This document shows, in pieces, positions 9,963 through 21,013 of a stretch of 64,000 bases of DNA. The DNA is taken from contig OX377206.1 of assembly GCA_947396885.1 (NCBI GenBank), positions 6,896,658 through 6,960,657 on the forward strand, read 5' to 3'. Within the stretch, counting starts at the first letter, position 1, and every line of letters starts with the position of its first letter. Source of the stretch: Heligmosomoides polygyrus polygyrus (taxonomy: Eukaryota > Nematoda > Chromadorea > Rhabditida > Heligmosomidae). Made by a program: the position numbers and the translations under genes. The notes beneath the pieces are model-generated. The model was not told where the DNA came from. It worked only from the letters and a program-made list of their open reading frames with translations, and did no database searches.

Positions 9963-10243
9963 TACGCAGAGGCGTACTTGGCGCGGGTAAATTATTCCGT
10001 TCAACATTGGATAATGCTGAGTTCTGCATGCGGCCGGTCGTCGTACGACGACGATGTGACCTCTGCTTCCTTTCTTTTCGATCTTCTGACTCCAGAAGGT
10101 TGTGGTGCGACGAAGGGAACCCGTCTTCTGGATTCAGGGACTCAGAAACGCGTGCAGACGCCGTTGTGTTAAGCAGGAGGAGGCTGCGCTTCCTCTGATG
10201 CAACAATATCCCATGTTGAACGGCAAACGTTGCCCGCGCGAGG
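9963..10243 (+). repeat. Repeat G, tandem unit 1 (281 bp)
   Basis: First of two near-identical 281-bp units. It contains CAACATTGGATAATGCTGAG, GCATGCGGCCGGTCGTCGTAC and CCCATGTTGAACGGCAAACG. Open frames exist on both strands in all units, as expected from a duplicated GC-rich sequence, and none resembles a known protein. Related copies lie at 23899-24505 (inverted), 42280-43386 and after 63209. Confidence 0.85.
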
Positions 10244-10524
10244 TACGCAGAGGCGTACATGTCGCGGGTAAACTTTTCCGTTCAACATGGGATAATGCTG
10301 AGTTCTGCATGCGGCCGGTCGTCGTACGACGACGATGTGACCTCTGCTTCCTTTCTTTTCGATCTTCTGACTCCAGAAGGTTGTGGTGCGACGAAGGGAA
10401 CCCGTCTTCTGGATTCAGGGACTCAGAAACGCGCGCAGACGCCGTTGTGTTAAGCAGGAGGAGGCTGCGCTTCCTCTGATGCAACAATATCCCATGTTGA
10501 ACGGCAAACGTTGCCCGCGCGAGG
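10244..10524 (+). repeat. Repeat G, tandem unit 2 (281 bp)
   Basis: Same landmarks exactly 281 bases after unit 1, with only a handful of differences, so the duplication is recent or homogenised. Confidence 0.9.
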
Positions 10525-10661
10525 TAGGCAGAGGCGTCGCAAGGGGTTCCATGAGATTACGCGTGGTTCCACGAGGCGTATCTCAGCCAGGTTTCCAACC
10601 TGAGTGAGATACGAGTCATCATCTACAGGGCAGGGAGCTAACTCAATTATATAGTGGTAGA
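10525..10661 (+). repeat. Repeat G, terminal segment with subterminal hairpin
   Basis: A partial third unit leads to GGGGTTCCATGAGATTACGC, a stem-loop (CGTATCTCAGCCAGGTT - TCC - AACCTGAGTGAGATACG), and the terminus CTCAATTATATAGTGGTAGA. The same terminus and stem-loop occur at 43246-43386 and, inverted, at 23899-23995. Confidence 0.75.
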
Positions 10662-10680
10662 TTTCACGCCGAATTGGACA

Positions 10681-11975
10681 CTTTCATTTCATTTCATTGC
10701 GACATGTGGTACAAGCACATGTAAAGCGATCGGAGTGAGCACGCTCACCATCGCACCGAGAAAGAGTATCAATAAAATCAATTAGATATGTAACGAACAG
10801 AACAAAGGAATGAATCATCAAATAGCGAAAAATAGTAAACTTAGAAAGGTAAGAAACACAGCTCTGCGAAAAGCGATAAGAGAGGATTATCAAAAACCGC
10901 TACGGAAAGCAGAGGGAGAACAAGATTTAGTACTTGAGAGTTACTGGGAAAATTAGAGGTATTTCTCTAAAATCCTTTTAAAAGCCGCAACGCTTGCAGG
11001 TAGAGCAAAGCGCTTACTTAACCTGACGTATTCCGCGCCGGCTCGACAGACAAAGTAGTTGAAGCGGACTGAACATCGGGCCCGAGGATCCCGCAGCTTT
11101 ACACCCCTCGTTACGGAATCACACGTCACGAAAAATCTACCTCCACTCAGATGGACAAGACTGCAGCGCTTTGTATACCATAATAAAATCGAACTTCTCT
11201 CGCCGTGTGGATAGAGGTTCCAAACCTAGCTGCAGATTTCGCACATCATGGTTCGGAATAGGACGGTAATTTATATGCCGTGACCTGAAGAAAAGCTTTC
11301 CAGTGAAGCTGTTCTGGACCCGTTCCAAAGCTTTGATAATTTTGATTTTATTTGGACTAAAAACAGGAGTGCCATACTCGAGAATAGGTCGAACGTAAAT
11401 TTTGTAGGCTTTGAGGAAGATATGTTCGTCTTTAGTAGTTAAGCACCTGAAAAAATTGCATACCCTGCGAGTGGCCTTCGCCGAAACTTCATTACAGTGC
11501 TTATCGAAATCTAAGTTTTCAGTGATAACGAAACCGAGATCCTTAACTTCCGAAACCTGCGATAATTGAATGCCTTCGAAAAAATAAGGCATTTTATTAT
11601 TGTTCTTACCTAAATGAAGCGCTTTATTTTTATCTTTCGCTAACGGAAGGCCCCAAGTGTGGGCCCACTTTGCCACTGCCAAGATTGCTTCCTGCAGTTT
11701 ATCCAACCCTCTGGAATCAGTGACACTGCTACAAATTTTGACATCATCGACAAAAGCCTTGCTAGATACCCCAACAGAATTTATAAGTGACGGTATCCCC
11801 CTAGTGTATATGTTGAAGAGAACCGGCGAGAGAACAGATCCCTGAGGGACACCACTAAATGCAATTTTAGCAGAAGACAGATGGCCCATGTAGTTGGCCC
11901 TGAACACACGCTGACATAAAAATGCTTCAAGCCATTTCACTATCCTATGATGAAGGCCCACAGCGGACAAATTTT
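10681..11975 (-). pseudogene. 5'-truncated CR1/jockey-like LINE, reverse transcriptase C-terminal half
   Basis: The minus strand encodes the second half of a non-LTR reverse transcriptase (11137-11970, 277 codons). Visible motifs are GVPQGSVLSPVLFNIY (palm), the catalytic pair in FVDD (about 11740-11755; most relatives have FADD), a GLPLAKDKNKAL segment, KDLGF, and the thumb-like RPILEYGTPVFSP. After a stop at EWR, a frameshift near 11145 leads into a further ~60 codons ending AFKRILEKYL. A 3' region follows and ends in ATGAA repeats (10681-10697). The 5' half and endonuclease are missing. It is inserted in repeat I: TTGGACACTTT on one side and AAATCAAATTGGACA on the other are halves of one repeat. 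It cannot be mobile. Confidence 0.88.
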
Positions 11976-12045
11976 TAAATCAAATTGGACAGTCTTCTAA
12001 GCTAGCTTTAAGATTTTGGAGATCAAAGCGAAAAGAGAAGCGAAA
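11976..12045 (+). repeat. Dispersed repeat I, split by the LINE
   Basis: Repeat I has the form CTAGCTTAGAAGAGTGTCCA followed by ATTTGATTTGAAAAGTGTCC. The left piece is 10662-10680 and the right piece is here. Confidence 0.65.
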
Positions 12046-12649
12046 TAGAAACTATCTTCAGGCAGATTGAACTACAGACTAAACGAGATGCTTAGAATAA
12101 TTTTTTGATCAAGGAGAATTTGGTATAAAAAAGTTTCCTTAAATTTTTTAGTTTATCTGCCCCAAAAAGCGTAGTAATATTACAAAGTTTTTATTTTTAG
12201 GAAAAAAATAAAAAATAAAAAATTGTCTTGAAGCATAGCAAAATAAGATAAGATCGCCCCACGTACTCAAAAATTTCGCCGCAACATTTATCCGATTGAT
12301 AGTGTAAATGCCACTTACATGAACCATCAAAGTGAGATATGTGTGTTCTTTAATGTTATCGTTGCCATATCGTTAACAGGTGTCATCATCCACGCAAACA
12401 AAAATTGTGCTAATAGTCAAATAAAAATCGCACTGTCCTGGACGAAGGCGTGGCGCAATCCTTCCTTTTAGCACTAAAAAACTCATTCCTGCTCTTTAAA
12501 ATAAGTTTTAAACCATTATTTTCTCAAAAATATGAATTTTATGGAATTTCAAACAATGTGTCCATTTATTGGGATGAATTAAAACCGCAAAGGAAGTTTT
12601 ATTAAAATTTACCTTGAACCAATAATTATTTTAACCTTTCTGGTGAGTC
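12046..12649. other. AT-rich unassigned sequence
   Basis: AT-rich DNA with A/T runs (around 12180-12225). No gene or repeat partner was recognised. Confidence 0.3.
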
Positions 12650-12826
12650 TCCAGCTTAACGTAGAAGAAGCTCATTTCGAATAGGAAAAGTTCGTTTTGA
12701 TTTCAGAAGTCTTAAGCTAGCCTAGAAGTACCCTTCTTGGTTTGGAAAGTGTCCAATTTGATTTGAAAAATTTTCAAAAAATTTCCAGTTTTACGTAAAC
12801 AGTGTCCAATTCGACGTGAAAATGGA
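12650..12826 (+). repeat. Dispersed repeat I, copy 2
   Basis: Contains AGTCTTAAGCTAGCCTAGAAG, GTGTCCAATTTGATTTG and AATTCGACGTGAAAATGG, as in the copies at 23737, 27090, 29860 and 32944. Confidence 0.65.
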
Positions 12827-12894
12827 ATAAATGCCTAATAACGTGGCCTTCTGTAATTTTCACAACACTGTCAATGTACGAACCATGCCTTTCA

Positions 12895-13035
12895 AAAAGA
12901 ACATAAAAACGTTAGAAAAAACGAAAGATACATAAGAGGCAGACAGGAAGACCAAAGAAAGGAGGAGGTGACAGAAGCCAAAAAAGAAAGAAAACTAAAA
13001 AAAAAGAGAAGAATAGAGAGGAGAAGAAGCGAATC
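12895..13035 (+). repeat. Purine-rich (GA/A) tract
   Basis: About 140 bases of mostly A and G, with no unit length that I can define. Confidence 0.6.
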
Positions 13036-13115
13036 GTAACGGCTTCAGATTCTCTGGTCCAGTTCAAAGAATCAGGCCACTTTTCATTTTAAAAAATGAG
13101 CGCGTGACATACATA

Positions 13116-13402
13116 AGATAAAGGACGGCGTCACTCATTCCCTTTTGGGATGCGCCACGCATTCTACTTCTACGGGATGTCGTGGAGGCGAGTTGAATGC
13201 GTATTTGGCCATGCAATGACTTGCGGTGGCCAGCCGATGAACAAGTCAGCGCTTTATCCTTCACAGACAAGTCTGGTGCCAATTCACCGACCCCGGAGGG
13301 ATGGAAGGCTTGGTTGGCCTGGGCGGGAAATCCGAACCAGGAACCTGGTGTCGGGTGCAGGCGACAGTCGGCGCCTCCTCCGACTGCGCTACACGCGCCC
13401 GT
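13116..13402 (-). mobile_element. tRNA-derived SINE, full-length copy S4
   Basis: Very close to the family consensus. A 12-bp exact target duplication, GTGACATACATA, lies at 13104-13115 and 13403-13414. The head retains the A-box-like and B-box-like sequences. Confidence 0.93.
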
Positions 13403-13414
13403 GTGACATACATA

Positions 13415-13890
13415 CAATTTGCCAATGGAAGATAGAATCTCTACCAGAACCCTTCCTCAAATAGAGGTAACTTTGCAATAAACCTTGTTTATATTCGAAA
13501 AGTCGTCTTGCGAGATTCTGATCTCCAGATTTCACTACAACATTGGTGTTCATAGGAATTGTTGCAGTTTAGATCTGTCCGCTTCACAAGGACGTCGTTA
13601 TGAGGAAGTCACGACGCAGAGTTAGAGCGGAGTAGTAAAAAGAGCGCTGAAGAAGAACAACAGCTCGGAATCTGCGGCTGTAAATCGAAGAGGCCTAGGA
13701 AATAGGCGCATAAACAGAATACTTACGCAGTAGTGGTGACATCTCACCACGGCACAAGTGGACAATCATCGCGGCGATTTGAAGAAGTCATCTTCTTATG
13801 GCGGATTATCCTTGTTGATTGCTGACTGTTCCAGAGAATGTTTCCGCATTGTATATGTATAGTCAACAAAAAAAAATCACAAATAAAACG
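13415..13890. other. Unassigned sequence
   Basis: AATAAACCTTGTTTATATTC near 13478 looks like a polyadenylation region of a retroelement. I could not establish a long terminal repeat or a primer-binding site. Confidence 0.25.
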
Positions 13891-13948
13891 ACATGTTAGA
13901 GATGCACCACGTTCTATTTCTACGAGATATCAGTAGGATGTGGTTTTG

Positions 13949-14133
13949 GGTACTTTCCGGGTAAAGCTCACAGGGCCCCGCACGGCCAAGAACCGCTGCC
14001 TTTCGAAGTACGTTGGCTCCTCGGTTAGTGTTAGGGCTTTCTGGAAAAGGTCAAGACCCGTGGTTGGTCACCGCCGGGAAGCATCTGTAGCTCCACCTCC
14101 AGTCGGCGCTGTGAGCTCTGCCCGGAAAGTACC
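13949..14133. repeat. Inverted repeat, possible MITE
   Basis: GGTACTTTCCGGGTAAAGCT...CACAG at 13949-13973 is matched inverted at 14109-14133 (two mismatches). A SINE-tail-like fragment (CACGTTCTATTTCTACGAGA) precedes it. Confidence 0.6.
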
Positions 14134-14231
14134 ACAGTAACACACCAATACGTACTTAACCTATGCTACGCCTTACGGTAGGCATCCGGCGATCAAATAC
14201 GAGTATCCTATACTATATAATGATATATAAA

Positions 14232-14513
14232 AAGTAAAGAACGGCGTTACTCAATCCTTTTTGGGATGCGACACGCATTCTACTTCTACGGGATATCGTG
14301 GAGGCGATTATATGCGTATTTGGCCATAAAGTGACTTGAGGTGAGCAGCCGATGAAAAATTCAGCGCTTTTCCGAGACAAGTCTGGTACCATTTCACCGG
14401 CCCGGGAGGGATGAAAGGCTTGGGTGGCCTGGGCGGGAAATTCGAACCAGGAACCTGGTATCGGGTGTACGCAACAGTCGGCACCTCCTCCGACTGCGCT
14501 ACACGCACCCGTT
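14232..14513 (-). mobile_element. tRNA-derived SINE, copy S5
   Basis: Nearly complete. An imperfect duplication flanks it: TATATAATGATATATA at left and TATATTATCATATTTA at right (13 of 16). Confidence 0.85.
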
Positions 14514-14555
14514 ATATTATCATATTTATGTATATTTTCTTTATGATTCCCAGAC

Positions 14556-14660
14556 AACTATAGCTTGGTTAGCTTGGGTGGGACCCGAACCAAGAACTCT
14601 GATTCGGGATGCACGTGGCGGCCAACGCCAACAGCAACTGCGCTACCAGGCACTCTGCAT
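14556..14660 (-). mobile_element. SINE head fragment
   Basis: GGTGGGACCCGAACCAAGAA and the decayed AACTGCGCTACCAGGC end match the tRNA-like head only. Confidence 0.55.
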
Positions 14661-14776
14661 GAAATACCCTGGTTTGTTTTCAACAACTGGACAACGAAAA
14701 AAGCTATGGTGTGCTGGATGTCCAGACCTTGCAATGCATTTCAAATTCTACCACGACTTTGCACATAATAGTTGTA

Positions 14777-15084
14777 TTAGGCTGTCGCATAATTAATCGC
14801 CGAAACAGACCGTTTACCTCAAACTGCTATACTTCAGCTTAAACACAAGTTTTATTAATCGAAATATAAGCCACAAAAATCGATAGTCACGTCGGTTCAT
14901 GATTTTATGGTGCCGTGGAAGAGGTCGTCTAGAAAAATTAGAGCGATATCCACATATGATATTTGAAAGAGCAGGAAAAAGCTTACCGAACGGTAGGTAT
15001 GGCTTTCCCTGAGACGGAATGATTTAGGGTAAAATATTTATTTATACATACCTCGAAGCGAAGATTAATTTTGCGACAGCCTGA
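14777..15084. mobile_element. 308-bp mariner-type MITE
   Basis: Terminal inverted repeats TTAGGCTGTCGCATAATTAA and TCAGGCTGTCGCAAAATTAA (right end, inverted), with TA on both sides (14775-14776 and 15085-15086). The TA target and TTAGGCTG-type end point to a mariner-family transposase. The 308 bp between the TA pairs hold no transposase sequence. Confidence 0.8.
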
Positions 15085-15086
15085 TA

Positions 15087-15840
15087 AATATCATCTACAT
15101 GAAGACTTGCAATCGAGGAATGAACGCTTTTTGCAAGTTGAACCCTTATTTAAACCAACAATTGTAATCACCCAAGGGTGTTCAAAAAGGTTTAAGCGCG
15201 CCGGCCGAATATTTAGCTCATTAAGTTTAAAAAAAACTGAAAAAAAAATCCACCAAGGTTCAACACCTGATATTGCTAGATCTTGTAGAGAGCGCCGACT
15301 TGGAATAATTGCTTTAAAAAAATCATTTTCAACTCAAAAAGTCCAGCAATTGGAAACGTCGTGAGATAGTGGAAGCTCGCTTCAAACGTCGAAATCGTGT
15401 GCGCGAAAGGCAGCTACATTAAAGAAATCACTCAAACACAGACGTGCTCTTCGAGGTGGAATTTCCTGCAACAAGAAGAGGTCGTTTGAGCTGCCTTTTA
15501 TATGCATTAGGATCATCAGTGTTAAGTCCTATTTTTAGTTGAACTTTAACAGATGTACTACAGGTTCGACAACAAACCCTAATTGAAGGTGCCCTGCTAT
15601 GTTAATTGTTATGTTACCCTTTCAAGCCTGTCAATCATTAGCTGACTTTAAAGGGCGGAGGTTGACGAGTTACCATACTCAAGACTGACATGTAAACAAT
15701 TAGGTGGGGTAGAATACGACAATTTTTGACGTATATCTCTGCAACTGCAGCTTCATGCTTCCACCCTTTTGGAACACTGGAGTTAAGAAACTGAAGTCGA
15801 AAGTTGTCACTTCGAATGCGTCCGCTAGCCAGGATAGCAC
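15087..15840. other. Unassigned sequence
   Basis: A 97-codon plus-strand frame (15071-15364) starts inside the MITE and shows no motif. No other feature was recognised. Confidence 0.3.
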
Positions 15841-15847
15841 CGTTTTA

Positions 15848-15955
15848 GGCCTTTGTTATATCACCGCTCACCCCGAACGAAGCTTAATGATAACCTCCCA
15901 TCATCGTCCCCATCCCCGCAAGGCGCGATCGATATGGGAGCAGCTGCATGGAAAG
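15848..15955. mobile_element. Family B MITE, decayed left part (B1)
   Basis: GGCCTTTGTTATATCACCGC and a GCGCGATCGATATGGGAGCA centre match the intact copy at 38338-38472. The right arm is lost. Confidence 0.55.
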
Positions 15956-15959
15956 TCAG

Positions 15960-17050
15960 AAATGTGCAACATTATCCCATCAAGCACCATTTCAAACTGA
16001 GACAACAAATTCCAAGGAACATGTGGACCAGAGGAGAACCACGCAACCGAGGCTAGAAGGATAACCTAGACGTGCAGAGGAAACTCGCTGGAGTCGCCCA
16101 CAGACCAAATGACTAGCAGTGACCCAGAAGCCGTGCCGCAACTTCAGACCTCACGACTCTGGGGTAGGCTCAAGCGTGAGGTGCGAGAATCGCAGAGGGG
16201 TCGTATTTTGACTCAAGGTGGATGGGGGGGGGTCGTACTTTGAATTGGTTCCTATGACAAAATTCCTCCGAGCGATCGTTCTTTTGCAAGTGTTGTAAGC
16301 AGAGGTCTGTAATTAATAAATCTATTATTATTATTATTCAACTAATACGTTTTTTACCGCAAATAAATCAATTAAATGAAGATTTTCCAGGCATGACAAC
16401 AACATGTCAACACCACGAGCATCGCTTCTTCTATGGAAAGCAGACGTCATATGAATTTGCAGAGTTATTGCATTAGATATTAAATTTTGAAGCGATTTTC
16501 AAAACAGCTGAAATAAAGCGATTGCCGCTCAATTTCGCAGTGGCGGCGCGGCACATTTTTTTAGTTGAGAGATGTAACTACTGAAGCTGAAAATGACACT
16601 TAACGAAATTTAGTCTTCAATTTGTAGCAGGAAAAAAATCAGGCCTCTCGTAAGCAACCTTTCATCCGATCAGGTGGTGTGATTTTCCTATATTGGATTT
16701 TTCCAAAAATAAAATATTTCCTGAACAAGGCCACGACTGGAGAAGAAAGTGGAGTCCACAGCCGCACAGCTTTTATTTAGCACTTCTTCGAGAAATCAAG
16801 TCTTTCCTAAGCGATGTTCCTTGCTGGCAGGTGAGCTCATGCTCAAAATTTTCTTTTTTTTTTCAAAATCAAACATTTTCTACCTGATGGAGACGATGCC
16901 TAGTGCTGGGATGTAAATTTGTAAAAGCTCAATCTTTGCTTGATACGTAATAAAAAACGCAGCTCATCTGGAGCTATTCTCGATGTGATCAAAAAGGATG
17001 GATCACTGGTCGATCGCTCGTCGATGTGATTAGAAGGTGCTATACATGTA
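15960..17050. other. Unassigned sequence
   Basis: No gene was recognised. It contains a G8 run near 16225 and a short ATT repeat near 16323. Confidence 0.3.
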
Positions 17051-17057
17051 CTTTGTT

Positions 17058-17310
17058 CAACCGATCGTAACTCGCTCAATTTTGAGACTTATGCAAACGC
17101 GGGTGGCATTCAAAATGATAGAGGAATGCCGCTCGCCTTTGCATATCTCTCAAAAACCAGTGAGTTGTGATCGTTTAAGTGCCGGCAACTTCATAAGACC
17201 TCTCCTTCCTGCGAGACCGCAGATTGCGGATGCCCGCACTTAAACGATCATAACTCGCTTACCTTTGAGAGTTGTGTAAATGCGAGCGGCACTCAGAAAA
17301 CAAGAAGAAA
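17058..17310. repeat. Mixed direct and inverted repeat
   Basis: A ~68-bp block beginning CGATCGTAACTCGC (about 17058) recurs directly near 17243 as CGATCATAACTCGC and in inverted form at about 17126-17190, giving arms built around GATCGTTTAAGTGC. The arrangement is direct-inverted-direct. Confidence 0.6.
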
Positions 17311-17474
17311 TGCACTATTTTACGGATACAAAATCAAATTTTGAAAAAGGGATCTTCATGCGCGGCCGAGGGGGGGGGTGCGCTTTCTCTGCGATTTTTG
17401 GCAAAAATTCAGAGTTCAAGGTAGGAGAAATCGATTGTTATCAAAAAGCCGAATGACCACGTTCGTAACTGTCT

Positions 17475-17640
17475 CCGGAATACGCCACGCATTCCACTTT
17501 CTGGCGGTGACGCGTTAGCTAGCCTTTGCAATGGCCTGCTGGTGCTTTTCCCATAATTCACAAAACCGTCAGTTAAGCCAATTCACCGACACTAGAGGAC
17601 AGAAAGGTTTTTGGATTGGGTTTGACGTAGTGACGTTCTC
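17475..17640 (-). mobile_element. Strongly decayed SINE remnant
   Basis: ATACGCCACGCATTCCACTT and CAATTCACCGACACTAGAGG match the SINE body; the rest is unrecognisable. Confidence 0.5.
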
Positions 17641-17667
17641 ACTCCAAGAGATCCAAGCGTCGATTAG

Positions 17668-17888
17668 GATAAGGATAAAGAATAGCATAGAGGCGACGTG
17701 AATGTATATTTCGTTTATTCAATGACTTGCGGTGGCCATTCGATAGACAAGTCAGTGATTTATGTTCCTGAGACAAGTCTGGTAGGCACGGAAGGCTTGG
17801 TTAGTCTGGGTGGGAAATTGGAAAGAAGAACCTTGAGTCGAAGTTCCTCGACAGCCGGTGTCTCCTCCGACTGCGCTGCCACACGTCC
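17668..17888 (-). mobile_element. tRNA-derived SINE, diverged copy S6
   Basis: GACTTGCGGTGGCCATTCGA, GACAAGTCTGGTA and CTCCTCCGACTGCGC are clear. A short internal deletion follows the GGTA block. Confidence 0.75.
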
Positions 17889-17904
17889 AGAAATAATGAA
17901 ACTA

Positions 17905-19129
17905 TTAGGTTGAGTCATATATTTTGCAACAAAATTAGTTTTCCAGCGAAAATAAGATTCTGCCACAAAAGAAAAATGATTGACTTAAACGAAGCAGTTG
18001 CCGTCATTCTGAATGAGTTTCTGCCGCTGCTCATGAACTGGGTGGATTAGATCTCTGTAGAATTTTGACGGTTTCGACCTGAAGAAGCCGTGTACCACCG
18101 CCGTGACGTCATCGACTTGGGCGAAGCGCCCACCAGGAAGCGATTCATCGACCGAAGCAGATGGCATTCAGACGGCGCAGTGTCCGGGGTGTATGGTGTT
18201 TGCTTGATTTTGGTCCAGCTCAATTCCTAGAGTTTTGCCAGCGTCTGGAGTGCCGTAAGCGGTCGGTGAATGAAACATTGGCTCTTATTGACTTCTTTGC
18301 CGACGAATTTTTACTGAATCTAATCAAGTTGTTGGCAGAAGCAAGCATAGAGGATGGCTTAACTAGGTGGAGGAGCTCCTGGTGCACTGGACCACTACGC
18401 ATCCACCAAACGCACCGCAGGACCTTCTTTCGGTGGAGCCCCGGTTTTGACGTCAGAACCTCCAGCTCAGTGCGTTCCAGCCATTGCTTTCCGGCTTTGC
18501 AGTTGCAGTGGCAAGGATTCGATCCAAACCCCCTCGATTGAGCCGACGCAGAAGCTCTCGACAGTCGGAAGCACAGCGATTTATTTTGGTTTCCGTCAAC
18601 GCATGAGGCACTGACGAAGGCGATTTTGGCGACCTTCCAGCCACCTGCAAACGACAACCGGTGGTTCGCTTGGAGGTGTGGATATCAGAGCAGTCACGGT
18701 GTGGTTTGAGAAGAATTCTACTCGATAGATTGGCGCAGGTGCCCTTTGTTTACAGCAGTTGATCGTCTCAGGAGGGAATGGTTTGTCTTTGTTGCCCTTC
18801 CCGACCGGAAAGGAACTTCTGATACCATCTTTAGTAATTTATTAGGTTAGGAGTGAACTTGCCGGTGACTTCCTGAATGCGCTTGACCCCCGTCGCTGGG
18901 TTACTGCCGAGCTTGAACTAATTGAAAATGAAATCGCACACTTCTTCACTTTGAGTGGTCATCATTCTAGTGAATAAAACTTTTAAACAGCGCAAGGAAA
19001 ATCAACGACTCATAACTGGAAATGATCGCTAGGATACAAGCTTCCAAACAGAATAAAATACTACAGCGTGTTTGTTTTGAATTCCAGAAAAAAGAACAGA
19101 AATGCTGCAAAATTTATGACTCGACCTAA
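17905..19129 (-). pseudogene. Full-length but dead mariner element, 1225 bp
   Basis: Terminal inverted repeats TTAGGTTGAGTCATATATTT (left) and TTAGGTCGAGTCATAAATTT (right, inverted) are bounded by TA (17903-17904 and 19130-19131). The length is typical for mariner. On the minus strand pieces of transposase appear in order. Near 18850-18960 is a helix-turn-helix region with KLGSNPATGVKRIQEVTG. Then comes GLHRKKVLRCVWWMRSG (normally a LHPKKVMLCVWWD-type segment), and last the C-terminal FFRSKPSKFYRDLIH ending before 17985. Frameshifts and stops separate the pieces, and the second catalytic Asp region (HDNARPH type) is not recognisable. It cannot make transposase. Confidence 0.85.
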
Positions 19130-19340
19130 TAAAAAGTGAAAACGGCGGCAACGTCCGCTCCAAACAAACGCAACAACCCAATGATTGCAGAATCCATTGA
19201 ATCGAGTGATGTTGTTGTGACATTAGACTATGGTGCCACAGGGAATCAAGCATCATTAAGGGCTGAAACGCCGAGAGAAGAGCACATTAAAGCGCTTCCG
19301 GCAGAACCTCGAGCTGATTCTGGAAGCTTAATGCGGCGCA

Positions 19341-20064
19341 ATCTTACGAAGACGATGTTCATGAGGAACGGACAAGTGTCTCATGCCCCATTCTCGCTCA
19401 ACGGAACGAACATCTCCGAATGCTCCAGCTACGTGTATCTGGGTCGCGAAGTCAACATGGCCAACGACCTAGCGCCGGAGCTGAGCAGGAGAAAACGAGC
19501 AGCTTGGGGTGCTTTCAAGAGCGTCGAAGAAGTCGAAGACGAAGAACGTCCGACTCCGCGCCCACCTATTCGACTCCACTGTTCTTCCTACCCTGACATA
19601 CGCCTCAGAGACCTGGGCTATACGAAAGCAGGATGAACACGCGATCAGCGTCGCGCAGCGTGGAATCGAGAGGACGATGCTCGGAGTGACACGACTCACG
19701 CAAGTGAGAGAAGGCCTCCGGAGTTCCGAGCTTCGCCGACGTTCGAAGATCAGAGACGCTGTCGCATGGGCCAAGTCGTCGAAAATTAGGTGGGCCGGCC
19801 ACGTAATCCGCTTCGCAGACACCCGCTTGACGAGAGCCATCACCGACTGGATTCCGCGGGATGTCAAGAGAACACCAGGATGCCCACCAACGCGTTGGTC
19901 GGACTTCTTCGTGAAAGCCCTGAACGACCGATATGACGCTCTTCGGGTCCCTCGTGCGAGGAGGATCCATTGGAGCACTCTGGCACGCGACAGGGACGAA
20001 TGGAGACGCTGGGCGCCCGCTCGAGCAAGTCGATGATCAACGGCACGACAGGTGATACAGGTGA
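19341..20064 (+). pseudogene. RTE-type LINE fragment, C-terminal part of reverse transcriptase protein (copy 1)
   Basis: The plus strand reads NLTKTMFMRNG, then LNGTNISECSSYVYLG, then VNMANDLAPELSRRKRAAWG. A small deletion near 19530 shifts the frame, after which the protein continues (19509-20036) through LRAHLFDSTVLPTLTYASE, TMLGVTRLTQVREGL, KIRWAGHVIRFAD and WIPRDVKRTPG. It has a second frame disruption just before the natural end at about 20064. The palm with the catalytic Asp residues lies upstream and is missing, so the fragment is 5'-truncated. The same family is at 28389 and 58478. Confidence 0.88.
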
Positions 20065-20899
20065 ATACGGCGCAAGGAGCCGGGATCTCCAGAACGGTGT
20101 GTATGCCGGGCTATGAAGCTCATTTATGCACGTCGCCACGATCGTTCTCTCTACTGGCCGCTTCCTCGGAAAAACTATAAATGTTTGCAGCCAAATGCCC
20201 ACGACGTGCTGAGAGACATCGGGCAAACGGAGCGCTTTTTCTTCACTTCCCCTAAAGACCAAAGCCGAAGAAATTTACGCTCCATTGCTCCGTCGACGAC
20301 AGTTTGCGTCTAGTGATGCGAAAAATAACGACCGTTTTTTCATTTCCAACTTCGAGCTCCCATACATCGTTAAAATGGAAATAAATTTTCGATTTTATTG
20401 AATTCCAATGCGAACAATATTTCAGACGAAATCCTGAAATGTTGAAAAACCTGTTCAGCGGAGGGCAATTAAATATCCTTGGGTTAGAGATGCATTACAC
20501 GTAGGCGGATGAGGTTGAGATTTATGGCGAGTTTCAGCAAATCTTCCCCACGTTCAACAACAAGCCTCTCCGTCATCTGGACATGATATATGTATGTAGG
20601 CCGGCCAAGACGTTTACACCATTCTGGACGCTGAAATTCAAGTAGTCATGTAACTCACTAGAATCTGGACGAAACGACGGAGGGAAAGAGAAGGGAAAGG
20701 ATGAGGTGGAAACTGAGCACTGAAAACATCGATCAACAACAGGGAGGAAATGAAGCTCTCTCTGAGGCTTGAGATCTATTGAGTAAAAAGCATGAACACT
20801 GAGGATGATTTAGGGAGAGGAATCAACCGTCAGCGAACGTCTTCCATTAATCCCAGGTTTCAAATCATCATTCAAATCTCAAATCATAAATCATTCAGA
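20065..20899. other. Unassigned sequence
   Basis: No feature was recognised between the RTE fragment and the repeat at 20900. Confidence 0.3.
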
Positions 20900-21013
20900 T
20901 GCACTAATACGTTTTGCGTGCAATATACTATCAATCGATATTATCGATTTATGCCCTGTGTTGGTCGTTCGCGGTGAGATTCAATGAATATAATGGTCAA
21001 AAAGGAAAGGATT
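20900..21013 (+). repeat. Dispersed repeat T, copy 1
   Basis: GCACTAATACGTTTTGCGTG, ATCAATCGATATTATCGATT and TGAATATAATGG recur at 21650-21763 at roughly 85% identity. Confidence 0.7.

Noticed and set aside
9907..10607. Several overlapping 70-125-codon frames on both strands
   Set aside because: They repeat with the 281-bp tandem unit on both strands and resemble no protein; a repeat explains them better.
13430..13580. LTR retrotransposon end with primer-binding site
   Set aside because: A polyadenylation-like AATAAA and CAACATTGGTGTTC were noted, but no second LTR, no tRNA-matching site and no gag/pol were found.
18161..18541. 126-codon plus-strand frame as a host gene
   Set aside because: It lies antisense to recognisable mariner transposase fragments.
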